From Moniliella sp. 'wahieum' (Eukaryota > Basidiomycota > Moniliellomycetes > Moniliellales > Moniliellaceae), in NCBI GenBank assembly GCA_003971905.1, contig RSEE01000012.1:310001-374000 (forward strand): a stretch of DNA of 64,000 nucleotides, written 5' to 3'. Position numbers and translations under genes: made by a program. The stretch's first letter is position 1. Each line of letters opens with the position of its first letter. This document shows, piece by piece, positions 46,801 through 56,488 of this stretch. The notes beneath the pieces were generated by a model. That model worked only from the letters and a program-made list of their open reading frames with translations. It ran no database searches and had not been told where the DNA came from.

Positions 46801-47879
46801 CCATTTCTGCACACATACGCCACTCTGGCACTAGTGTTTCCTAACCTATATCTTCTCAGACATGGCCGGTGTCCGCCTGATGCAATACTGAGCTGCCTTC
46901 CTGCTCCGGACGATCTCGAATCGGGGGTGTCACACTTTGGGGCTGAGATGCGAGCGTGCGCTTCGGTGGTGGGGGGGGCGACTTCCAAGAGTCTATCCTC
47001 TTGGACGAGGTTGGTCGGGGAACTAGCCCCCCAGAAAGCATTTGGCATCGTCTATGCCCTTGCGGAACATTTGCTGGCTCACTTTCATCCCACCTGTCCA
47101 GCGGTCTTTCTTGCGACGCACGACACGCAGTTGGTCACCATTCTCGACGGATCGCCGAAGTGGTTATCCGCACCTTGCAGCTCGGGTGGAGACCAACCTC
47201 TCTGCATCTACCGTCAAAATGCATTTCCCTCATCGTGTGCAGCTTGGTGAACCGACGGAGTAAGTTCTCTCTCGTGCTGGCCAGTCGGCGGGCCGTTTGG
47301 TTCAAGTCTCTCGTACTGATGCTATACGCAGACAACGGACAGCGATCGACTTGGCGGCTCATGCAGGACTGCCACCAAGTGTCATTTCGCGGGCCCGGAC
47401 GCACGTGAGCACGTTGACTTTGCTCCAGGGCAAAGAACAGCGAAGCAGAGCAAGACCGGATCGATTCGCTCAAGCGCCGCAAAGCCGCCTTTCGCCTGTA
47501 TGCTACCCTGTCGCAGATGGTAGATGAGAGTGATTTGCCCGAGAGGATGTTTGGAGAGCAAGTGCTGGCCATCCAGCAGATTGCCCGCGAAACGTTTGGC
47601 TACATGGCGACAACCGACTTGAACCCCAGCGGTAACACCGGCATTGCATCGAATTCAATGGCACCTAACCGCCCGGGCTTTGGAAGTCCTCCCCCCCCTC
47701 ATCCTGCTCCCCTTTCGTCGGCCGGAACTGCTCACCAAGAAGAAGACAGAAAGGGCAGATCTCCCCTCTTCAACCACACGTTCTCGTTTGACTTGGCTGC
47801 AGGAGCTCGACTCGCTCTAAGACGAGAGCTTCTAAGTCACCCCCCCTTCACTAATATCCTTTCCCCTGTCACTTTGTAG
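43858..47879 (+). CDS. MSH4: Meiotic MutS homolog MSH4
   Basis: Partner of MSH5 in MutSgamma, which binds Holliday junctions and promotes meiotic crossovers (ZMM pathway). It lacks the mismatch-recognition domain, as expected. The start is either 43858 or 43904; the first 140 residues are Pro-rich. [20 protein letters not shown] opens the connector domain; intron 44405-44512; [20 protein letters not shown]; intron 44759-44831; [20 protein letters not shown]. Lever: [51 protein letters not shown]. Clamp: [58 protein letters not shown]. ATPase: Walker [10 protein letters not shown] (46621-46647), [10 protein letters not shown] (46998-47027), [11 protein letters not shown]-terminus [15 protein letters not shown] and [20 protein letters not shown]. 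Many single-base frame changes, one at the TT of 46606-46607. Confidence 0.93.
44405..44512 (+). other. MSH4 intron 1
   Basis: GTGCGT donor, GCTAACC near 44466, TATAG acceptor, 108 bp; splicing gives MTTGTVALTQ. Confidence 0.85.
44759..44831 (+). other. MSH4 intron 2
   Basis: GTCTGT donor, TTACAG acceptor, 73 bp; splicing gives EKGLKSLEK. Confidence 0.8.
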
Positions 47880-48232
47880 TACCCTGGCCTTTCAACCAAC
47901 AGTTCCTTCCAAAGATCACGCTAGAGTCTGATACGACTTCTGACCCGATTCCCTCGCCTTTGTATATCCGTCGTCCCAGGGGGACCAAGCTCCCGATCGA
48001 TAATCAGGAATTCGCTAAGAAGTCATGTCATTCTCCGTTTGACTAGGTGAGCTATGTCCAGGTACAAAGGACAAGAATCCGAGGTGGTATCGGTGTAAGC
48101 CCCCACGCCAGCATGGGTCGCAGGACAGTGTTACCAGCGTTCCTGCATGGATGCACGGGGACTAGCAGCGCAAGGAAAAGATAGGGGAGGAACACATAAA
48201 GTATCATGACCTTTGTGTGCTAGGCGCGGGAC
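47880..48232. other. Short convergent intergenic region
   Basis: 350 bp between MSH4 and the VWA gene. The MSH4 tail may extend into it in another frame (to about 48,044). Nothing else seen. Confidence 0.5.
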
Positions 48233-49361
48233 TCAGTTGTCACGCCGATCGAAACGGCGGTTGATGCCACCCAACAGAGCCTTGACGATCAAGTCGTACG
48301 ACAATGCCATGCCACTGGCGGGAGTGGTATCGACAATGTCCCGCACCCCTTGGGAGGAGGAGACGGTGTCGTCCAGCTCTCGTAGAAATTCGGTCGCCTC
48401 GCGATCGTCGCCCACTTGGATAAAAGAGAAGCCAAGCTGAGAGAGCGGGAAATGGTTCTGGTCCAAACGCCGCGCAATCGACACAATCACATCCTCCACA
48501 TCGTCCGTCGCCGCGCCGTCGGTAAGAATGAGGTAGTTGCGCTTCCGCGGCTCTACAAACCCATCCGGAAGCGGCCGACCTGTCGCCTTGGCCTGCTTGG
48601 CAATCTCAATCGCATCCAGGTATTCCATCATCAGTTCTTCGATTTTGGCACCGGTGGGGGTAGCGCCGTCGGGCGTGACCGAGTCGAACAGCGCACGGAC
48701 CGCCTCCGGGTCGGTGCACGAAATCAGATTGCGCGGCGAGTTGAGGAAATGAACGTCCACCCCATCTGGGTCCTTGTCCTGACCAGCGCCACCATGCCGG
48801 CCAGCGCATCCCGTGCTTCCTCCCACCGCGTAGGGCCGCCGGCATCGGGCGCCAGCTGCATCGACCCGCTGTCGTCGACTACGAGCACCGTGTCAAATGT
48901 TTTGAGCAAGTCCAGAGGGTCCTCTGCGTAGCGTGCATTGGGGCCACTGGTGGCACGTAGGCTGTGGGTCCGCACGGTATCGGAAATGCCGCTCGTGCTG
49001 AATTGGGTGCGGGCTGGCAGGGCCGGGGCCGGTCCAGGGGCTGGAGCAGGGGCTCCAGCCGGATTGTACGCGCTGGGGCCGCGGCTGACGCGGGGGGCGG
49101 GTAGCCAGCGTTGGAAGCCGGGGGGTAGCCAGTGTTGGAGGCGGGCGCGGGGGCCGAGGCGGGATAGGCAGACGAGGGCGGATAGCCAGCTGCTGGATAG
49201 CCCGCCGACGGATAGCCAGCCGCCGGATAGCCTCCCGACGCGGTGGCTGGCGGAGGGCTGCTGGGCGGAAGATACCCACTGGCGGGGCGGGTGGGCCGGT
49301 GGGGGTCGACGGGGTGGTACGCAGGCGGAGGTGCGTCGGCGGGGGGCGCGTAGGAGGGCAT
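48233..49361 (-). CDS. von Willebrand A domain protein with Tyr-Pro-rich N-terminus
   Basis: Predicted cytosolic VWA protein; partner and role unknown. The start at 49361 gives MPSYAPPADAPPPAYHPVDP. The first 110 residues are a tandem of GYPxA units (GGYPAAGYPSAGYPAAGYPP, 49170-49240), like XYPPX-type tails that mediate assembly on membranes. After a frame change: KTFDTVLVVDDSGSMQLAPD with the MIDAS DxSxS motif, TRWEEARDALAGMVALV, GVDVHFLNSPRNLISCTDPE, VTPDGATPTGAKIEELMMEY (MIDAS Thr), RKRNYLILTDGAATDDVEDV (MIDAS Asp), GFSFIQVGDDREATEFLREL and the end GGINRRFDRRDN at 48233. Similar GYP-rich VWA proteins occur widely in basidiomycetes and filamentous fungi. Two to three frame changes. Confidence 0.82.
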
Positions 49362-49925
49362 GGCCAGCAGACAGACAGACGGTGGGGCTGTGCGTTGCGG
49401 CAGCCGTCGGACCCAGAGCCGGACCCCAGAGCCTACTCCAGCTGGTGCTCACATCTCAACCTCAGGCCTCGCGCGTGCTGCCTGACGCGTGATGCCTGAC
49501 GTAAGCCCGCTGTTCCTAGCCCGGCTGCGCACTTGCGGCGTCCTCGCGTCACATGCATCACACATCACAGTCACACTCGACGCGCTGCGAGTCGCGCTGC
49601 CCCGCAAACACGGCCCCTGCGGTGATGTCACAGGCACAGCTTGCAGCACCTCGTTCACCAGGTTCACTAGTCACTAGTCACTCTGGTTTGAAGCGTTCAT
49701 ATTCATGTGCCCTGGCGGGATTGAAAAGGGCTAGGAGCGTCGCAGCATGGCGTCGCACTGGCATAGCCCCGGCAGCTAAATAGTCTCCTGGTCCAAAGCA
49801 TGTGGCACTAACGTTATCGACAGGTAATAGCCGACGGCGGTGTTCCGCGTCAACAACCACTTTGTTCGGGCGAAGGAAGAAAACTCAACCCCACACCAAA
49901 GCCCGATACAACTTCATTTTGTCCT
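49362..49925. other. Intergenic with ACTAGT cluster
   Basis: Promoter side of the VWA gene. GTTCACTAGTCACTAGTCAC at 49662-49681. On the minus strand 49678-49860 reads a coherent frame (RPNKVVVDAEHRRRLLPVDN, GPGDYLAAGAMPVRRHAATL) that could be the end of a small gene; see the next entry. Confidence 0.45.
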
Positions 49926-50276
49926 TTGGGAACAAGGAAGTTGGCAAAACCTCTCGACGTACTCACCGTCCATTCCGAACTGAACCGGACTAAGCAGTTC
50001 ATCCGTCAAGGTGGTGCCCACGAAATCCGCTTCCCCATCAAACACAGTCAGGATTATTCCAACCCGCACACCGACTTTCGCCTGACGCTGCAGAGGTACC
50101 ACAACCCCAGTGGCCCGCATTACCCCACTGTGGGCGAACATCTGGGCTTCCCTCTCTCGGAGAGATCTCGGGATCTCTTGAAGGCTCCTACCGCCCATGG
50201 AGGCTGGTGCAGTGGCAACGTCGTGAGCTGGGTGGCAATGGAGTATACTGTGCGTTTCCAAGAACTAATTCCCTGA
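49926..50276 (+). CDS. Small unrecognised protein (strand uncertain)
   Basis: A 116-codon frame: KLAKPLDVLTVHSELNRTKQ, GAHEIRFPIKHSQDYSNPHT, LQRYHNPSGPHYPTVGEHLG, TAHGGWCSGNVVSWVAMEYT. The 'R.P......F...L.RYHNPS' pattern weakly recalls mitochondrial ribosomal proteins of the L51/S25/CI-B8 fold, but I cannot assign it. The opposite strand over 49678-50261 is also partly open (VGIILTVFDGEADFVGTTLT and the frame noted just upstream), so the true gene may be on the minus strand. Confidence 0.4.
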   Translation: MGTRKLAKPLDVLTVHSELNRTKQFIRQGGAHEIRFPIKHSQDYSNPHTDFRLTLQRYHNPSGPHYPTVGEHLGFPLSERSRDLLKAPTAHGGWCSGNVVSWVAMEYTVRFQELIP

Positions 50277-50481
50277 TCTTTCAACATACGAATACGTTTG
50301 AACGTATATGAACGGTCCGAGATACGCAGCGTCTCGGGTTCTGTTCTTCTACTGGCTTTGTCGGTCCATCGAAGACAACCAGTTATACCAGGGGTTATTG
50401 TTGTTTTCCTTTCTTTTCTACCCATCTCCAAGTAAGGTATATACTGTGCGTGAATGTGAGGCTCACTGATCCGGATGTCCA

Positions 50482-50635
50482 TGGTATTCTGCGGTATTCT
50501 GTGCCCTCTCCGTGATATTCTGTGGTATGTCGTGGGATGTTGTGGTGAATCTGTGTCATTCTGTGGCTATCGGATTCTTACCTTTTTTTTCTGTGGCCTG
50601 TTGTGGTGTTCTGCGGTATCCCGCGGTATGTTGCA
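50482..50635. repeat. Degenerate TGTGGTATTCTGTG repeat
   Basis: Imperfect decamer series: GGTATTCTGCGGTATTCTGT, GATATTCTGTGGTATGTCGT, GGGATGTTGTGGTG, TGTGTCATTCTGTGGC, TGTGGTGTTCTGCGGTATCC. Spacing varies, so it looks like a decayed minisatellite. Confidence 0.7.
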
Positions 50636-51250
50636 CGCTGACGTTTTTTGATGTTAAACGTGCTGAATCTGTTGCATCTATTACTCGAGCAAAATTTAGC
50701 TCGCCGTAATAAAGGACAGCCAGTCAGATTATGTTGTGACGTGTGGAAGGGATGATATATAGCTCGCTTGCCTAGCTGACGCCGTACCCGTACCCTCAGG
50801 CCTCACGTGCCACTCAGCGCCTCCGCCCGACGCGCGCGCAGCCCCCTTGTCCTTCGCCCCTCCTCTTCCTGCGCTAGTTGCCTGACTCGTTGCCACCGCC
50901 ACGCTCTACGCTCTATATAGTCGCAACCTTCTCGTTTCCGCTCATTGCTACCGTCGGCTAATTTAGCCCTCTAGCTTGAAGACTGCGCGTCAAATAGGGT
51001 GCTCTGCTTCCACGGCGCAACCATTAGGCATTAAGCGATGATCTCGATGGTCGGATGAGGCCTGAGGCCTCCTGAGGTGGTGGGTGGAGGGGGCGCAGCA
51101 ACTATATATTGAACCACTGCAACGTTGAAAGCATGGTTTCCGTGGGTAGGATTTTCACACGCCTCGTGCCGCTGTGGGGAGTCAACGTTCAATTGAACGT
51201 TCAACTTTGCCTCGCCACAGTGGCGTAGTAGCAAGCGGGCACACTGCGCA

Positions 51251-51316
51251 TTCGCAGTAGAGCAGATCAGCCGCCGTGCAGTCTTCGCAGTAGAGCAGAT
51301 CAGCCGCCGTGCAGTC
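51251..51316. repeat. Perfect 33-bp tandem duplication
   Basis: Two identical copies, 51251-51283 and 51284-51316, beginning TTCGCAGTAGAGCAG and ending CGCCGTGCAGTC. No difference between copies, so it is recent. 33 is a multiple of three, but no recognised gene covers it. Confidence 0.92.
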
Positions 51317-51853
51317 GTCTTGCCAGTGCCCCTTCCGTGACGCGTTACGCGGCGCCGGTTACCGCTGCGCCGCCTATGTTGCCCACACAAGCTGTCTGTA
51401 ACCCACCGCGCCCACCATCGACCTTCCCGCGGCCGACACACACACGGCGAATGGCGTCCCCCGGTGGCGTGACTCTGGTCCATAGCGCACGGCAACACAC
51501 TGCCGCGCTCACGTATAGACCACCTGCCCCCCGTAGCTCCCCATCGCGGGCACGCTTTAGCCAGGGGCATGGGAAGCTAGCGGCCCCGCCCGGGTGAGGC
51601 CGGGCCGGCAACTTAGTCGAAGGAAGGGGGCGAGCGGCTGCCCCCTGCCTACCCTCGCGACCTGGGGCCCTTGATGCTATGGCGCGTACGCCTGCCCCAG
51701 CCTAATGTGGGACAGTGGGCAGGGTGGGCGGGGGGGGCACAGTGCCCTTCTCCTACAGCTCCGTTGGGCCTGGGGCTCATTAATATTCCGTCTCTAGAAA
51801 GCACTGCTGCTAACATCGAGATGCGCTGAGCCACCCGACTGATAACACGGCGG

Positions 51854-51859
51854 TATATA
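51854..51859 (+). promoter_or_regulatory. TATA box
   Basis: GGTATATAACCCC, about 105 bp upstream of the ATG at 51962, with a pyrimidine-rich stretch between. Position and context fit a fungal core promoter. Confidence 0.45.
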
Positions 51860-51961
51860 ACCCCCCGCTCTCTCTTCCTCTTTCCCGGTCCAGGCGTCAA
51901 GTGCTTAACCCCCTTGCCGTCGTCTCTGTTTTGTTGTCCCCTCTTTCCCTTGTTCCGCACT

Positions 51962-52192
51962 ATGCCCTACATCAACGTTACTGTCGCGGCGGCCCCGAAG
52001 GAGGTACGGGTGTGGGTGCCCTCGCAAGCGGCGGCTGAACATGCTTTGACCGTCACGCAGAGCGGAACCAAACGTCCCTCCATCTCTGCCCCGTCGCCTC
52101 TGGAATTGGGCGCGTCGGATGAAGAGGACAACTTCTTCTTTGACGATCGGTCGGCCTATAACCGCTTCCTTCTCAAGATTCGTTCGGATTGA
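51962..52192 (+). CDS. Small acidic protein, 76 residues
   Basis: Complete short ORF: MPYINVTVAAAPKEVRVWVP at the start, SQSGTK/SAPSPLELGASDEEDNFF in the middle (acidic patch followed by Phe), and DDRSAYNRFLLKIRSD at the end. Not recognised. Supported by a TATA box and pyrimidine-rich leader upstream, a CACT-ATG context, codon use like neighbours, and no frame change. The two-part layout (strand-rich start, acidic then basic helical end) suggests a small soluble or peripheral subunit, but that is guesswork. Confidence 0.5.
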   Translation: MPYINVTVAAAPKEVRVWVPSQAAAEHALTVTQSGTKRPSISAPSPLELGASDEEDNFFFDDRSAYNRFLLKIRSD

Positions 52193-52979
52193 AGCACGGG
52201 TCGTATTGCTTGATGGCTAGTCGGCTGCTTGATCGCACTGATTGCACTGATGGCTTACATTTTGTTTTGCACACGGGCTCGTTTCCACACCCGCCCCCCT
52301 CCTGCTGCCGCCCATCTCAACCATGTCACTTCCTGCGTCTCGCTGATCTGGGTCGCTGGACCATATACGTTGTACAACATCTTGGTCCCCCGCCCGCCAT
52401 CCATATGTGAATTGCCTTCATTGTCCCTACTGCGTGTGGCCGGCTGGAAAGTGCTTCGCTACGTCTCCATATCACGTTCCCGTCTCCCACCCGCTGAAAT
52501 CCAATCTGATCATTGTTGTCCTCGGATTACCTGAGCCGGGTTGGATGGGACGTGGGCGGACTTAGTACGTGTACATGCAGCCGCAGGCGAAACGGATACG
52601 ATAATCAAGTAGAGCCTTTTCCTCTTCCACCCTTCCTGCAGGAACTCTACTCGGCTTACAGAGGGACGGGGGCTAGCACGGTACGACAGAACAAGAATGA
52701 AGAAGGAATGTAGGTCATGGGAGTAGCTGGGCAGGTCCAAGAGGCGCGCCGGGTTCAGAATGAGGGTATGGTGGACAAGTGCAGGCAAGAGGAGTAGCGG
52801 GACTGTGGACGAAAGGTAACATAGTGAAGAGAGAGGGAGGGTGTAGGGGGGGAACTGCTGATAAACCCGTATCGGAGCAAGAGCAAGAGCAGCGCAAGCG
52901 CAAGAGCAATAGCAAGAGCAAGCGCAAGAGGAAGAGTGAAACAAATGCTAAAGCATGGGAAGAGAAAACGAGGCGGGCA
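52193..52979. other. Intergenic, no gene seen
   Basis: It contains a GCAAGAGCAAGAGCAGCGCA series (52878-52930) built on GAGCAA/AGCGCAAG hexamers that extends an open plus-strand frame of no recognisable type. Confidence 0.45.
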
Positions 52980-54770
52980 CTAGGGGCGCAAGGAAAAAAT
53001 CAAGCACCCAAGGCGTGGACGGAGCGGGTGGCAGACGAGGGTTTGCGTCTCCGCGGGGGCAGGGCCGGGGTGAGGGCGCGGCCGCGTGCAGGTTGGGGCA
53101 GGCGGGTGGGCAAAAGGGAGTGGTGGCGCCGGCGCAAGGGGCGGGGCGGGGAAGGGGAGATACTGTGCGGCTCGAACTCGGCTCCGTCGAGGACCAGCGG
53201 GCGCGGATTGATGGCGGTAGGAGAGGAAAGGAGGAGGGAAGGTAGAGTAGGGCGAGGGATGGTACGAGGGTGGGAGATGGGGCGAGCAGCCGATTGGGCT
53301 GGGCTGGCTGCAGGATCGGACTCGGAAGGCCAGTTGGCCAGGGCGGCACGCAACACTTCGACCGAATGGTACGGCCGCAAATGCAACGGACGCAGGCAGT
53401 TGCTGTTGCGAAGCGCGACGGCCGCTTGCGGATTCAAAACGGGGTCCGCCGCTCGCGCCGACAAAAGAGCATGAAGACGTGCAGGAGCCAGGTCGGCGCC
53501 GATTGACGAGGCAAGCGAAGGGGGAGGATGGGTACCCTTGTCGACCGTACATGCCCATCTTGTTCATCCGACTCCACCGCCTCGGCTTCCTTACTGCCAC
53601 GAACCCCGTCCATCCATGGGTCGTCCGGGTCGTGCAGCACTACGCTTGCACGCCATAGGTTGTTTATGCTACTGCGGCGCGCTGAGGTCGGCCCAGAGGG
53701 CTGGGAGCAGGCAGGGGGCGTCGCTCCATCTGCAACTGGCCGTAGGACGCAGGCCGGGGTACCTTGCGACTCACTTTTCTCGTGGGGCCATCACGCTTTC
53801 TGATATCACGGGGGTCGGGGGGCATCCAGTATCTTCCTCATGGGTCGACCGACGCTTCCGCAACTCACGTCCCCGCATCTCCCCTGCCCCTGCTGCTGCT
53901 TCCGATTTGGATGCAACCTGGGGCCGCGCGCGCTGAGACATGAGGATCGCCGCTGCGCTTTGCGGCCGCTCGGGCGGGGGCGATGCAAGGCGTATAGCAT
54001 GATGGGAGTGCAACACTGCTTTTGGGCTGCCGTTTGTGGTCGTCCTTCCTCGGATGACGGGGGGAACTGCATCGATAGAGGAAGGGGGAGGGGGCTTTCG
54101 CCACCACCAGACCCAGCGGGGCTTATCTTCCTCGCTAGGCGGCGATGTCGGCGCGGCGGTGACCGTGGTGGGGGGGGGAGGGCGGCGGTTGGCAGCCGGC
54201 TGCGGCTGCGGCTGCGGCTGGCGTGGTTGGCGAGGAGTACATCGGAGCTCGCTGTCGGCGGGGGAGAAGGGGTAAGGATGCACGTTTCTTGTAGCCAGCT
54301 TCGGCGAGGAGATCGTGGAGGGAATCGAAGCCGTTGGTGGCGGTGGCGGTGGCGGTGGCGGGGGAGGTGAGGTCAGTGGAGGTGGAGGAGGTGGAGACGG
54401 AGGAGAAGGGGCGATGGCGAACGGCGGTGCGGTGGCGGAGCAGGTTCGACGGCCGTTGCGTGCTGCTGGTCGTCCTGGCCGGAGGGAGGGAAGGAGGGCA
54501 TTGAATATGGAGTGCAGGGGACGCGCGGGATGACGGCGGATGAGCAGGGAGGGGCTGAGATGGTGGGGGTTGTAGTTGGGGAGCCGAAGTCAGCACACCC
54601 GGTGTCAGGATGCTAGGGCGCCGCTCGCAGCGCAAAAGGGGCGCCGGGAGGACCAGCTGAGGAAGAGGAGCGAGGAGGAATGTGGACGGGCGGGCGCTGA
54701 GCAAAGCAAAGGAGCAGCCAGCCAGAGGCGCAGGCGCGCGACACCCCGAGTACGCAGCCCGAAGTACCAA
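52980..54770 (-). CDS. Unrecognised Pro/Ser-rich protein
   Basis: A long minus-strand gene split over several frames; about 550-600 residues if joined. N-terminal part: Pro-rich, then NGFDSLHDLLAEAGYKETRI LTPSPADSEL (about 54330-54245 across one frame change), PRWVWWWRKPPPPSSIDAVP, ASPPPERPQSAAAILMSQRA and RGRELRKRRSTHEEDTG. Lower part: HDPDDPWMDGVRGSKEAEAV, PTWLLHVFMLF, HLRPYHSVEVLRAALANWPS. DLLAEAGYKETRI followed by acidic and basic patches looks like a short conserved motif. I do not know the family; mostly disordered. The left end of the gene is uncertain. Confidence 0.5.
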
Positions 54771-56488
54771 AAGTATTCCAGCAACACAAAGTGCTCACCG
54801 GGTGCCAGTGCGGCCAGCAGGCCACCGGTCACACGTCACACACATCCCATCCATGCCGCCGTCGCCCACATAGCAGCATGCGCCAGTTGTTGCAGCGCCG
54901 CACAGCGCCAGCGGCCGCCGGCCGCAGGGGGCAAGCCCAGCGTGCCACATGCCACGCTCTGTTCACGCGTCACGCGCACCGGGCGCGGGGGCAGTGCTGC
55001 CCCACCTAAGCCCGGCGAATAGTAAGCGCTAAGCGCTAAGCCTGGGCCCCCCTGGCGGAATCCGGTACCCGGTAACCCTGCGTCGGCGCAAGTGGCGCGA
55101 GAAACTGCCTGCCTGATCCAGCAGCCGCCACGCTGGCCGTCCGCAGCGGACAGCGTTGCGCCCAACCCTAGCCACCACCCAATGGGGTTCGTCCCAATTG
55201 TGCTGGGAATCTGTGAACTGGGGCTGGGCCCGGGGAACATGGGATGCCAATCGAAAACCCCGATGGCGGAGGCATACCGGGGCCAGGCTTACCAGTGGCC
55301 CACCACGCAACCGGCAGGGTCGCACTCTTGAGTTTGGGCATTGGCGGCACTTGCTCTCGTGCCGGCGTGGCAGTGTCAACGTATGTCGACGTTCCACGTG
55401 GCAACGCTGCCCAATCCCCTCGTTTACACGATGGCCGGTGGTGCTGGGTGACACCCTGGCCTGGGCTTGGCAGCCGATGCACCCGCTTACATAAACATGC
55501 CGGCCCACTCCCGAGGCTTTCCGCGTCACGCGCCGCTGCCGCCTTGGCGACTCGCCTTGCTCGTGTCGTAAGCATTTGCCCATGCTGTTTGGCATAGCTC
55601 CTCGGCGCATGGTGGCGCAGTGACGGACACACCTGCGAATGTGCTGGGGGAGCAACACCAGCCGACACCCCTTTCCGTACTTTGTCCCAGGTGGGCACCG
55701 CCGCACCCTCGTTCTCTTGGTGCCGTGGACGATGGGCGATGCTGTACTTCGTGGCCGTGCACCCAAACCAACTGACTTGAAGCTTGAAGGGAGTGAATCT
55801 AGAATCCATCATATCTATTCTCTCTACGACACGTATGCGTCCTTCAATGCACTCAGTGGCACTGTGTCGCATGGCACATGCCAATTCCTTAGTTGGTGCC
55901 CCACGGGCAGGTGGGCGCGATGGTGGTGGAGACTGGGATTTCAAGGCCGGAGCCTGGCTTAACGGCAGTCCCCTAAAAAGGCGTTCAACTTTTCAGAGTC
56001 TCTCATTATCAACAGCACAACTATGGACACACACATCCCCCAGCTGCGTCGCCATCGGCAGTACCCGTTCGCATCCATCCACCTGGAGCATGGCCCTCGT
56101 CCCATCAGCACCCCCCCCCCCCCCCGCCCTACCCCTCCACTCCCCTTGCCTTCTCCCTCAGGCTCTTGATCTGCTTCTTCTCGATCCGAGCATGAATTAT
56201 CTGGTGTGTAGTACTTAGACAGTAATGCAAGTAATGCTTGCGCCAGAATCTGAGGGCTGGCCGCTCATCGGGCTCACCAGCATCCGGGCAGTTCTGGTCT
56301 ACTCGAAAAACATGTATGTATCCACGCTGGGTTGCCCTACATTTCTACGCTTTCCTATGGACCCCCCTCCCAGTAGTATTGTGCTTGGTATGCATCGCTT
56401 GCCCCACGGTCACGCAGCCTGAAAAGAGCAGAGATGAGTCGGAGAGATTGGTCGTACATATGGAATAGAAGAGAGGGGAGTCAGACTT
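54771..56488. other. Intergenic, GC-rich, no supported gene
   Basis: 1.7 kb in which long frames (for example a 258-codon minus frame at 55168-55944) overlap other long frames and show no motif, so they are probably GC-driven. AAGCGCTAAGCGCTAAG cluster at 55024-55040. Poly-C15 at 56111-56125. A short + strand piece at 56022 (MDTHIPQLRRHRQYPFASIH) could be part of an unrecognised gene. Confidence 0.4.

Larger units (their letters stand above)
50277..51961. other. Intergenic with TGTGGTATTC-type and other repeats
   Basis: 1.7 kb without a recognised gene. 50482-50635 holds eight or more degenerate copies of (T)TCTGTGGTAT / TTGTGGTGTTCTGCGG. AACGTTCAATTGAACGTTCA at 51184-51203. A perfect 33-bp tandem duplication at 51251-51316. 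TATA-like CTCTATATAGTC at 50909-50920. Confidence 0.5.

Noticed and set aside
55029-55944. 245- and 258-codon minus-strand ORFs
   Set aside because: Two long frames overlap each other and several plus frames, with no motif and with codon use unlike the real genes; probably chance in GC-rich DNA.
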